Of a stretch of 6,849 nt of DNA, positions 1 to 6,461 are shown piece by piece. The notes below the pieces were generated by a model that did not search any database, was not told the origin of the DNA, and saw only the letters and a list, made by a program, of their open reading frames with translations. The translations under genes and the position numbers were made by a program. The stretch's first letter is position 1. Each line of letters begins with the position of its first letter. The DNA comes from JANOQP01 sp044227705 (GTDB taxonomy: Bacteria > Bacteroidota > Bacteroidia > Chitinophagales > Saprospiraceae): NCBI GenBank assembly GCA_044227705.1, contig JBGAWE010000234.1, positions 1 to 6,849 on the forward strand, in the 5' to 3' direction.

Positions 1-1675
1 GAAGAACACTGTGAAAAAGGGCAACTACGTCCTCTTTTTCGCCAACAAGGACAAGGACGGCAACCACTACCGCCCGCAGGACTGGGCGGCCGACAGCATA
101 AGCCTCGGGGAAAACGTCTTCCATATTTTGGAAAAAGAAGGGGCCAAGCTCATCCGGCAACAGGCGGTCGACAGCGTGGCGAACCCCTATTTTCTCATGT
201 TCAAAAAGGGGGGAGGCTATCAAACCGCGGAGGGAACCTGGACCGACCCGCTGACCGAATCGCCGCCCTTCCACGCGCCCGTGTGGCTGAAGCTCGACCA
301 CGGCAGCCTCTCCACGCCGCCCATCGGCCCAGCGAAGAACTGGGCCTCCGTCGAATGGCGCACCGACTCGCTCGACAGCCCGGAGGACTTCAGCTACCTA
401 CGGCTTTTTGGAATAAAAAAGTCGGGCGGCGACACGCTTTTGATTGACAACTTGACCGGCCAGTTCCGCTTTTTGAACGACATCCCGGCGGGGGTTTATC
501 CCAAAATCCGCCTCGAATGGCAGGCCCGCGATCTCGCCCTGCACACGCCGCCGCCACTCAACAGGCTGCGCGTCCTGTTCGAGGCGATGCCGGAAGGGGC
601 GGTTGACCCAGCGGCCCATGCCCTTTTTGCAAAGGACTCGGTGGAGCGGGGCGAGCCGCTGAACGTCGCCGCGACCTTCCGCCACATCGATGGCGGGGAG
701 ATGGATTCCGTCCTCGTGCGCTTCACCATCCGCAACGAGGCGAACCAAGCCGTCTCGCTCGACCGGCGGCAAAAGGCTCTGCCCATCGGCGACTCCATTC
801 TTATAAAAGAAGCCTTTGACACGCGGCAAATGGTTGGAAATCAACAATTTACGCTCGATGTGAACCCGTCGGGCGACCAGCCGGAAAGGGAGCATTTCAA
901 CAATGTCCTCATCAAAACCTTCAAGGTCACAGGCGACCGGACGAACCCGCTGCTCGACGTAACCTTCGACGGGCAACACCTCTTAAACGGCGACCTGATC
1001 TCCCCAAAACCGGAGATCTTCATCTCGCTGCGCGACGAAAACCGCTGGCTGGCAATGGACGACACCTCGGGGCTGAACATCTCCGTGAAATGGCCGGACA
1101 GCACGGAACAGACCTTCCACCTCGACGGCAGCGACCCCAACGCCCTTTTCATACCGGCCTCGGCCGGAAACATTGGGAAAAAGAATGAGGCGCAGGTCCG
1201 CCTCAAGCCACACTTCGACAAGGACGGCACCTATCAGCTTCGGGTGAAAGGCCGCGACATCACAGGAAATCAGAGCGGCGCGGTCGACTACTCGGTGAAC
1301 TTCGAGGTCATCAACATGTCCTCCGTCTCGTCGATGCTCAACTACCCGAACCCGTTTTCGACGCGCACCTGTTTCGCCTACACGTTGACAGGTGAGCTTA
1401 CCCCGGCGCGTTTTCGGCTGCAAATCATGACCGTCTCGGGCAAAATCGTGCGGGAGGTGACCGAGACCGAGTTCGGTCCGTTGCGCCCCGGCCGCCACAT
1501 CAGCGACTTCTGCTGGGACGGGCGCGACGACTTCGGCGACCAATTGGCAAACGGCGTCTACCTCTATCGAATCGTGGCGAAAAAGGCTGACGGCTCCGAT
1601 TTCGAGCGGTTCGAGAACAAGCAGGTCGACTCCTTTTTCACAAAGGGCTGGGGGAAGATGGTCTTGATTCGCTGA
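1..1675 (+). CDS. C-terminal part of a large T9SS-type surface protein (PorU2 / C25-peptidase-like), 5' partial
   Basis: The reading frame is open from base 2 with no upstream stop, so the GTG at 11 is probably internal and the N-terminal part lies outside the window; 557 codons are visible. In order I see: an N-terminal stretch (nt ~11-230: NYVLFF, then ENVFHILEKEGAKLIR) resembling the interleukin-like EMT inducer domain found in Bacteroidota C25-peptidase proteins; a beta-rich region (~300-590); a CARDB-like domain (~600-930) ending in the QPEREHFNN pattern; an Ig-like domain (~950-1310, LLDVTFDG start); and a T9SS/FlgD-type C-terminal module (~1337-1590) with NYPNPFS, WDGRDDFGD and NGVYLYRI. 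Proteins of this build are often annotated as putative T9SS sortase PorU2, and the family is secreted to the outer surface. The peptidase domain is not in view, so enzymatic activity cannot be judged. It ends 3 bases before the next gene, suggesting co-transcription. The C-terminal module is clear; the PorU2 label is inferred from overall resemblance. Confidence 0.75.
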   Translation, partial: KNTVKKGNYVLFFANKDKDGNHYRPQDWAADSISLGENVFHILEKEGAKLIRQQAVDSVANPYFLMFKKGGGYQTAEGTWTDPLTESPPFHAPVWLKLDHGSLSTPPIGPAKNWASVEWRTDSLDSPEDFSYLRLFGIKKSGGDTLLIDNLTGQFRFLNDIPAGVYPKIRLEWQARDLALHTPPPLNRLRVLFEAMPEGAVDPAAHALFAKDSVERGEPLNVAATFRHIDGGEMDSVLVRFTIRNEANQAVSLDRRQKALPIGDSILIKEAFDTRQMVGNQQFTLDVNPSGDQPEREHFNNVLIKTFKVTGDRTNPLLDVTFDGQHLLNGDLISPKPEIFISLRDENRWLAMDDTSGLNISVKWPDSTEQTFHLDGSDPNALFIPASAGNIGKKNEAQVRLKPHFDKDGTYQLRVKGRDITGNQSGAVDYSVNFEVINMSSVSSMLNYPNPFSTRTCFAYTLTGELTPARFRLQIMTVSGKIVREVTETEFGPLRPGRHISDFCWDGRDDFGDQLANGVYLYRIVAKKADGSDFERFENKQVDSFFTKGWGKMVLIR

Positions 1676-1678
1676 CCG

Positions 1679-3274
1679 ATGAGCATTTCGAAAAACCTCT
1701 GGCTCGGCCAGTCCATTTTCCTCGCCTCCATCGCCGCCCTCGCGGCTTGGGGCATGAGCCAGACCGGCTGGCACTTCAACTACGCCCTCGACGACGCGTA
1801 CATCCACCTCGCCATCGCCAAGAACGTGGCCTTCCACCAAACTTGGGGGATGCGCCCGGGCGAGTTCTGCTCGGCCTCGTCGTCGATTTTGTGGACTGTC
1901 GTGCTTTCCAGTTTGATGAAAATTTTCGGCTCGTCGGCGTGGATTCCGTTGATTGTCAACGTTTTGTGCGGGCTGGCACTGGTCAGGCTATATGTGAATG
2001 TGGCCGGCAACCTCCCTAAAAACTGGCAGCGGACGGGCTGGCTTTTGGCGATGCTGTTCATCTCGCCGCTCGCTCACCTCGTGCTGATGGGGATGGAGCA
2101 CATGCTGCAGACGTTGCTGTTTTTCACCTTTTTCGGTGTGAGCTGCGGCCTGATTCGAATCCACCGGCTGTCGGACATCACTTGGTTTCTCGCCGTCGTG
2201 CTGTTGGTTTGCGCTGTGCGCTACGAGGGGTTGTTCCTCGCCGCTGCCCTTTGCGCTTGGCTGATTTGGAAGGGGGATGATGATGTGCATTTCGACCTAA
2301 AGCCGGCAAGATGGTCAGCAAGGGAAAGCCTGCCTGCGGTGGCCGCCATCGCTGTCCCAGCCCTCTTACCGGTGACAATCTTTGGGCTTTGGTCGCACCT
2401 CCAGGGCGGTTTTTTCCTGCCAAACTCGCTCATGGTAAAAACGGACGCAGCGCTGCTCGGCAGCCCGATCCTTTTCTTGAAAGGCCTTTTTTCAAAGGTC
2501 GCCAACCTTTCGCCGCTGCTTTGGGCCATCATCTTGTTCAACGCGGCAGTTTGTGCTTTTTTCAAACCCGAGGAGGACATCGACAAGCGGTTGTGGAAGG
2601 GCAGTTTTCTCCTATTCCTCACCGCCTTGATGCACGCGCTCTTTGCCAAGACCGGCCACCTTTTCCGCTTCGAGGCAGCCCTCGTCACCCTCGCCATGGC
2701 GCACGGGCTGTTGTTCCTCTTCCAACTTTTGGGTAAAACAGAGGAAAAAATGGCGCGGGCCAACCTATTTTTCTTCCTCTTGATAATCTCGACGCCCTTC
2801 CTGGTCCGTGTCCGCTACGCCATCCGGGGGACAGAGCTTGGCATGAAAAACATCCGCGAGCATCACTTCGAGATGCTCCACTTCTTTGAAAAAAACTACC
2901 CCGACCAGCCCTTCGCCATCAACGACATCGGGGTAATCGGCTTCTATTCCGACCTGAATTTCATCGACCTCGCAGGCCTCGGAACGACCGACATCCTGAG
3001 AACCGAGGCCCGCAGCGACCCGGCGGCAATGGAAAAATACTGCCGCGAAAAAGGCGTCGCCGTCGCCGCGCTCTACCCGGACTGGTTCGCCCGGACCATC
3101 CCGACGAGCTGGGAAAAGGTCGGAACGTGGCTCTACCCCGACGCGGTCAGTTGCGGCGACGAACTGGTTTTCTTTTCCACCAAACCGGAGGAAACGGGGC
3201 AACTTCGGGCGGCTTTGGAGGCGTTTTCGTTTAGTCACCCGAAAATCAGGCTTCGGCTGGAGCCGGTGAAATAA
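1679..3274 (+). CDS. GT-C type integral membrane glycosyltransferase (531 aa), GT39/AftB-like
   Basis: A polytopic membrane protein with the marks of GT-C enzymes, which transfer a sugar from a polyprenyl-phosphate donor on the periplasmic face. After a first membrane segment (~7-26) comes an acidic loop with D38-D39 (LDDAYIHLAIAKN), the expected catalytic/metal site. Further marks are G138-M-E140, R181-Y-E183 at the start of a membrane segment (RPE in typical relatives), and LPNSLMVKT at 247-255, like the LPNT.YAK motif of relatives. About ten hydrophobic segments follow in total up to ~residue 380. The soluble C-terminal domain carries N415-D-I-G and FIDLAGLG (428-435), typical of this family. 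The ATG at 1679 is chosen because it lies just 3 bases after the upstream stop and gives the correct first membrane helix; no Shine-Dalgarno is seen. Acceptor and sugar are unknown. Placement in the T9SS-protein transcript hints at surface glycan or glycoprotein work, which is inference. Confidence 0.75.
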   Translation: MSISKNLWLGQSIFLASIAALAAWGMSQTGWHFNYALDDAYIHLAIAKNVAFHQTWGMRPGEFCSASSSILWTVVLSSLMKIFGSSAWIPLIVNVLCGLALVRLYVNVAGNLPKNWQRTGWLLAMLFISPLAHLVLMGMEHMLQTLLFFTFFGVSCGLIRIHRLSDITWFLAVVLLVCAVRYEGLFLAAALCAWLIWKGDDDVHFDLKPARWSARESLPAVAAIAVPALLPVTIFGLWSHLQGGFFLPNSLMVKTDAALLGSPILFLKGLFSKVANLSPLLWAIILFNAAVCAFFKPEEDIDKRLWKGSFLLFLTALMHALFAKTGHLFRFEAALVTLAMAHGLLFLFQLLGKTEEKMARANLFFFLLIISTPFLVRVRYAIRGTELGMKNIREHHFEMLHFFEKNYPDQPFAINDIGVIGFYSDLNFIDLAGLGTTDILRTEARSDPAAMEKYCREKGVAVAALYPDWFARTIPTSWEKVGTWLYPDAVSCGDELVFFSTKPEETGQLRAALEAFSFSHPKIRLRLEPVK

Positions 3275-3282
3275 GCGGTCGA

Positions 3283-4878
3283 TCAGTTCCGCCCGGTCGA
3301 ATCGGCGGCGCAGCCGATGCCCTCCAGTTTTTTTGAAATCATTCCGAAATAAGGCGAGTCGCGGCGGACGGCCACGCCGAAGTTGACGCAGTTCGGGTAC
3401 CAGGCGTAGTCCCTTTTGAAATGCTCGCCCGCACGGATCAGACGGTTCAGCCCAATGTTGTCGAAATGGGTGAGCCAGACGAGGACGGGTTTTTCCCTTT
3501 CCAAAACTCCGTCGTTCCATCCACCGCCGAGGGCGACCTCCGGGTTGTGCAGCCCGAACACGTCGATGATGTGGATGTGCGGGTTTCGGGCCGCCATCTG
3601 GCCGTGCTCCCCGGCGGCGATGACCGTGCCCTTGGGCAGCTTTTGCAGGATTTCGTGGAGCTTCTGCACGGAGCTGCCGTTTTCCAAAATCTGGACCCGC
3701 ATGCTGACCTCCATCGCATTGAAAAGCTCCTCGTCGCTGACCGTTTTGAGGACGACCTGCCGCTTGTCGCGCAGTATTTTGGTCAAAAAGAAGCTCGAAG
3801 CCATCAATGTCCCGGTCAAAAGAACCCCGGCCATCAGTCGCCGCATCGAAACGGCTGGAGGGTTTTTCAATAACAAAAAGACCGGAGCCAACACGAATGC
3901 CGTCGATGGGAAGTAGTAGCGCGAGTCAAAACCCATGATTTGGGTGATGGTGAAATAGAAGGCGAACGTCAGCCCGAGCGGCCCGAGGAAGGCCGTCGCA
4001 ACCCGCCAATCTGCCCGGCGCACGGTGAAAAGCGCGACCCAAAAAGGCCAGCCGAGCAGCGCGAGGAAGAAGAAGAGGTTGCGGCACGGCTCGAACTGCT
4101 CAGGCAGCAGGTATCCGCCCACCTTGCCCGACTTGTGGTAAAAGGGCAGCGGCAGCGGATTGCCAAAGTAGCACCATTTGAGGGCGAGATCGATGGCAAG
4201 AAGGGCGGACAGCCCCGCGCAGAAGCCGATGGTTTTGCGAAGCCCTGCCGAGTTCGCCCAGAGGAAAAGGACGGGGAAGAGCGTGGCGTAAATCCCATTG
4301 TCCGGCCGGACGAGATAGGCAAAATAGCCTGAAAAGACCAAAACAAAAATCCCCCGTGCATAGAATCCTCTTTTTTGCGCAGCAAATGCCGCATTGACGA
4401 GCCACAGGTTTGCGCACATCGAGAGCGAGGTCTCCATGCCGATGGTCGTGTTCTTGATGAACAGCGGGTTGACGGCAACCAACCCGACCAGCAGCCAGAC
4501 AAGGGCGCGGGGCAGGTCGCCGGCCTTTTTTTCCACACAAAAAAGACCGAGGCGCAAGGCCGAGCCAATGGCGACGAGGCCCCAAAAGCTGCTGGCCAAT
4601 ATCAGCATGGCACCCTGCCCGAGCCTTTCCAGTCCGGCGGCCTTTAGGCCAGTGACCCAAAAAGTGTACGGCACGGAGATGCAGCCGAAGGTCGGCCGGT
4701 CGGTGTTCCAGCCATAGACGCCGTCGCTCAAGAGGTTTTGCGCGTAGCGGAGATACATGTAGGCGTCGTCGAAATAGAGGACATTCTTCGCTGCGAGCTG
4801 GGCGGCATATGCGACGTAGAAAAGGAGGCAGAGGGCGAAAAAGGCTTTCGAGAGCCTCAAAATCTGTTGGTCGGTCAT
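3283..4878 (-). CDS. Second GT-C type integral membrane glycosyltransferase (531 aa)
   Basis: Runs opposite to the previous gene, with their stop codons separated by 8 bases. The layout is the same: first membrane segment (~10-30), acidic loop with D37-D38 (FDDAYMYLRYAQN), G147-M-E149, R191-P-D193 before a membrane segment, a NPLPLPFYHKSG stretch around 240-251, several more membrane segments to ~residue 390, and a periplasmic C-terminal domain with G423-E-H-G and IIDVFGL (437-443). Known members of such GT-C families use polyprenyl-phosphate sugars; donor and acceptor here are unknown. The frame stays open to 5193, but I place the start at the ATG at 4878 because it puts the first membrane helix and DD motif where the family has them. 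The upstream extension would run antisense into batB and reads as basic, non-membrane sequence. No Shine-Dalgarno is visible. The family call is good; the exact enzyme is not determinable. Confidence 0.75.
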   Translation of the reverse strand: MTDQQILRLSKAFFALCLLFYVAYAAQLAAKNVLYFDDAYMYLRYAQNLLSDGVYGWNTDRPTFGCISVPYTFWVTGLKAAGLERLGQGAMLILASSFWGLVAIGSALRLGLFCVEKKAGDLPRALVWLLVGLVAVNPLFIKNTTIGMETSLSMCANLWLVNAAFAAQKRGFYARGIFVLVFSGYFAYLVRPDNGIYATLFPVLFLWANSAGLRKTIGFCAGLSALLAIDLALKWCYFGNPLPLPFYHKSGKVGGYLLPEQFEPCRNLFFFLALLGWPFWVALFTVRRADWRVATAFLGPLGLTFAFYFTITQIMGFDSRYYFPSTAFVLAPVFLLLKNPPAVSMRRLMAGVLLTGTLMASSFFLTKILRDKRQVVLKTVSDEELFNAMEVSMRVQILENGSSVQKLHEILQKLPKGTVIAAGEHGQMAARNPHIHIIDVFGLHNPEVALGGGWNDGVLEREKPVLVWLTHFDNIGLNRLIRAGEHFKRDYAWYPNCVNFGVAVRRDSPYFGMISKKLEGIGCAADSTGRN

Positions 4879-4981
4879 TGCATCGGGGAATTTTGATCGG
4901 GGCAAATTTGGAAACGGCCGCCTTTTCCATCTGGCTGAATCCGGCCGCGCCTTTATTTCACCCCCGAAAAACTTCCTGCTG
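4879..4981. promoter_or_regulatory. Divergent intergenic region with a palindromic -7-like box
   Basis: These 103 bases separate the start of the minus-strand GT-C gene from the start of batB and must hold the promoters for both, if both are transcribed from here. The palindrome CAAATTTG at 4903-4910 matches the Bacteroidota -7 consensus TAnnTTTG at all but one base on either strand. A TTG at 4878-4880 lies 22 bases upstream of it on the + strand, a little wide for the -33 element; no matching TTG was found for the minus strand. Just before batB the sequence is A-rich (CGAAAAAC, 4975-4982 area), which fits Bacteroidota translation starts without Shine-Dalgarno. Promoter function is weakly supported. 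Confidence 0.25.
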
Positions 4982-5983
4982 ATGATGTTCAACTTCGAGC
5001 ACCCGGGGCATTTCGCCGCCCTTTTGCTGCTGCCTTTCGTGGCCGTGCTCGTCCTTTTCTTTTTGAAAAAAAGGGAGGAAAGGCTCGCCAGGTTCGCCCT
5101 GCCGACGGCCCTCGGGCGGCTTGTGCCGGAATTTTCAGAGAAAAAGGTCTGGCTGAAAAACGCCATTCTGTCAGCCGGAATTCTCCTTCTCATAATCGGC
5201 TGGGCAAATCCGAGGCTCGGTCAGGTGAAAGGCCTGTCGAAAACAAGGAGCCTCGACGTGTTCATCGCGCTCGACATCTCGCAGAGCATGATGGCCCGCG
5301 ACGTCACGCCCAACCGGCTCGAACGGGCGCGGATTCTCTGCGAAAAACTCATGTCGAGGCTGCGCGGGAACCGCATCGGCCTCATCGTCTTCGCGGGCAA
5401 CGCCTACCTGTCGATGCCGTTGACCAATGATTTCTCGGCTGCCACAATGTTTCTCCGCGCCGCAAACCCCGGAATGGCCCCAACTCAAGGCACCGCTATC
5501 GCCGATGCCATCCGGCTGGCGCAGCAATCTTTCGAGCGGAGCGGGCACGGCGGACGAGCCATCGTCCTTTTGACGGACGGCGAGGACCACGACGAAAAAG
5601 CGGTCGAGGACGCGGAAAAAGCGGCCGGGGCGGGCATCCGGATTTTCTCCATCGGGGTCGGGACGCCGGAGGGGGCGGAGGTCCCCGTCGAGGGCGAGGG
5701 CGGCCTGCCGGATATGAAGCGGGATGAAAACGGACAAATTGTCAGGTCGAAGCTCAACCAAAAGCTCCTTCTCGAACTCGCCCGAGCCGGGCACGGGCAA
5801 GCCTTCGACATCCGGCAGGGCAACGACGAAATCTCTGCCGCTTTGAAAGCCGACCTCGACCGGCTCGAAAAGACGGAGCGCGAGGCGGAGGCGGAAGGCG
5901 AACTGGACAGTTGGTTTCAGTGGTTCCTCACCGCCGCACTGGTTTTGTTGGCCATCGAGTTTTTGATGAAATGGTCGAAGTGA
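4982..5983 (+). CDS. batB: BatB-type aerotolerance protein, membrane-anchored VWA domain (333 aa)
   Basis: The N-terminus (HPGHFAALLLLPF, membrane segment ~11-28) matches the BatA/BatB N-terminal domain, followed by a second membrane helix (~57-75), a VWA domain (~90-280) and a C-terminal helix (~309-329), so the VWA domain should face the periplasm. The MIDAS metal site is intact: D98-I-S-Q-S102, T171 in PTQGT, and D199 in LLTDGED. The phrases RDVTPNRLERA, PTQGTAIADAI and TDGEDHDE are typical of BatB rather than BatA, and 333 residues is a normal BatB length. Bat proteins were named for Bacteroides aerotolerance; they probably act as an envelope complex, with unclear molecular function. Here no batA precedes and no batC or batD follows, which is unusual. 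The start is one of two adjacent ATGs (4982 or 4985); neither has a Shine-Dalgarno. The downstream DUF2147 gene, 47 bases away, may be co-transcribed. Confidence 0.88.
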   Translation: MMFNFEHPGHFAALLLLPFVAVLVLFFLKKREERLARFALPTALGRLVPEFSEKKVWLKNAILSAGILLLIIGWANPRLGQVKGLSKTRSLDVFIALDISQSMMARDVTPNRLERARILCEKLMSRLRGNRIGLIVFAGNAYLSMPLTNDFSAATMFLRAANPGMAPTQGTAIADAIRLAQQSFERSGHGGRAIVLLTDGEDHDEKAVEDAEKAAGAGIRIFSIGVGTPEGAEVPVEGEGGLPDMKRDENGQIVRSKLNQKLLLELARAGHGQAFDIRQGNDEISAALKADLDRLEKTEREAEAEGELDSWFQWFLTAALVLLAIEFLMKWSK

Positions 5984-6030
5984 GTTACCGTCCGGGCTGT
6001 TGCCAGATTTTGCCAAAAACTTCTATCGTC

Positions 6031-6450
6031 ATGAAAAACATCCTGTTTCCGCTTTTTCTCCTTGTGTCAATTTCAATCAAAGCTCAGTCGCCCGTCGGCA
6101 CTTGGAAGACCATTGACGACAACACCGGCCAGCCCAAAAGCAATGTCGAGATTTATGAAGCCGACGGCAAGCTGTTCGGCAAGGTGACGAAGCTCCTCCA
6201 GCACTCGCCCGACCGCACCTGCGAAAAATGCCCCGGCGAGCGAAAGGGCCGGAAGGTCATGGGCATGGTCATCCTCGAAAACATGGCCGCGAAAAAGGGT
6301 ATGTGGAAGGGTGGCCGCATCCTCGACCCCGAGAACGGCAAGTGGTACACCTGCGAGCTTTGGCTCAAGGAAGGCGACCCTAACCAGTTGCAGCTGCGCG
6401 GTTACGTAGCCTTTTTCTATCGGACGCAGACTTGGCAGCGGGTGGAGTAA
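6031..6450 (+). CDS. Secreted DUF2147 family protein (139 aa)
   Basis: A signal peptide (residues 1-19, MKNILFPLFLLVSISIKAQ) with the 'AQ' ending common in Bacteroidota precedes a compact domain with the DUF2147 pattern: GTWKTIDDNTG (23-33), KS.VEIYEADGKLFGKV (36-52), a C64-E-K-C67 pair, GM.IL (78-82), W-K-GG-RILDPE-GK-Y-C (92-108) and LRGY...RTQTWQRV (122-138). It should be periplasmic or outer-membrane exposed. The family has no settled biochemical function, and I do not assign one. The frame is open upstream to 5911, but the ATG at 6031 is chosen because it gives the signal peptide at once; the longer version would overlap batB. The distance to batB is 47 bases, so a shared transcript is possible, but an own promoter is equally possible. 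The 3' end lies inside a hairpin shared with the converging PAP2 gene. Confidence 0.87.
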   Translation: MKNILFPLFLLVSISIKAQSPVGTWKTIDDNTGQPKSNVEIYEADGKLFGKVTKLLQHSPDRTCEKCPGERKGRKVMGMVILENMAAKKGMWKGGRILDPENGKWYTCELWLKEGDPNQLQLRGYVAFFYRTQTWQRVE

Positions 6451-6457
6451 CCCGCTG
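6436..6457. terminator. Candidate bidirectional terminator hairpin
   Basis: A perfect 8-bp inverted repeat, CAGCGGGT at 6436-6443 and ACCCGCTG at 6450-6457, with a 6-base loop, lies exactly where two genes converge. The left arm is inside the last codons of the DUF2147 gene and the TAA stop (6448-6450) runs from the loop into the right arm. Six of the eight pairs are G-C. There is no clean T-run after it on either strand (only GCTTTC on the + strand), so it may be a weak or factor-assisted terminator, or only an RNA 3'-end stabiliser. Confidence 0.45.
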
Positions 6458-6461
6458 GCTT

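Noticed and set aside
983..1840. A 285-codon open frame on the minus strand
   Set aside because: It is antisense to the T9SS-type protein and the start of the first GT-C gene, with composition rich in V, E, R and H typical of shadow frames in GC-rich DNA, and no recognisable domain.
3255..3290. A small hairpin (CGGC TGGA GCCG) and a repeated CGGTCGA near the converging GT-C stops
   Set aside because: The stem is only 4 bp, lies within coding sequence and lacks a T-run; the 7-base repeat is expected by chance in this composition.
4100..4930. A 276-codon minus-strand frame overlapping the second GT-C gene
   Set aside because: Same strand but different frame from a strongly supported membrane protein; the translation is rich in R, P and H and has no coherent motifs.
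4879..5193. A 105-codon N-terminal extension of the minus-strand GT-C gene (frame open to 5193)
   Set aside because: It would run antisense through the first 70 codons of batB, reads as basic low-complexity sequence, and would displace the first membrane helix; the ATG at 4878 fits the family.
5171..6016. A 281-codon open frame on the minus strand opposite batB
   Set aside because: batB is a clear, full-length, motif-complete protein; the antisense frame has no domain and is explained by codon bias.
5911..6030. A longer start for the DUF2147 protein (40 extra residues)
   Set aside because: It would overlap the end of batB by over 70 bases and bury the signal peptide; the ATG at 6031 begins the signal peptide directly.
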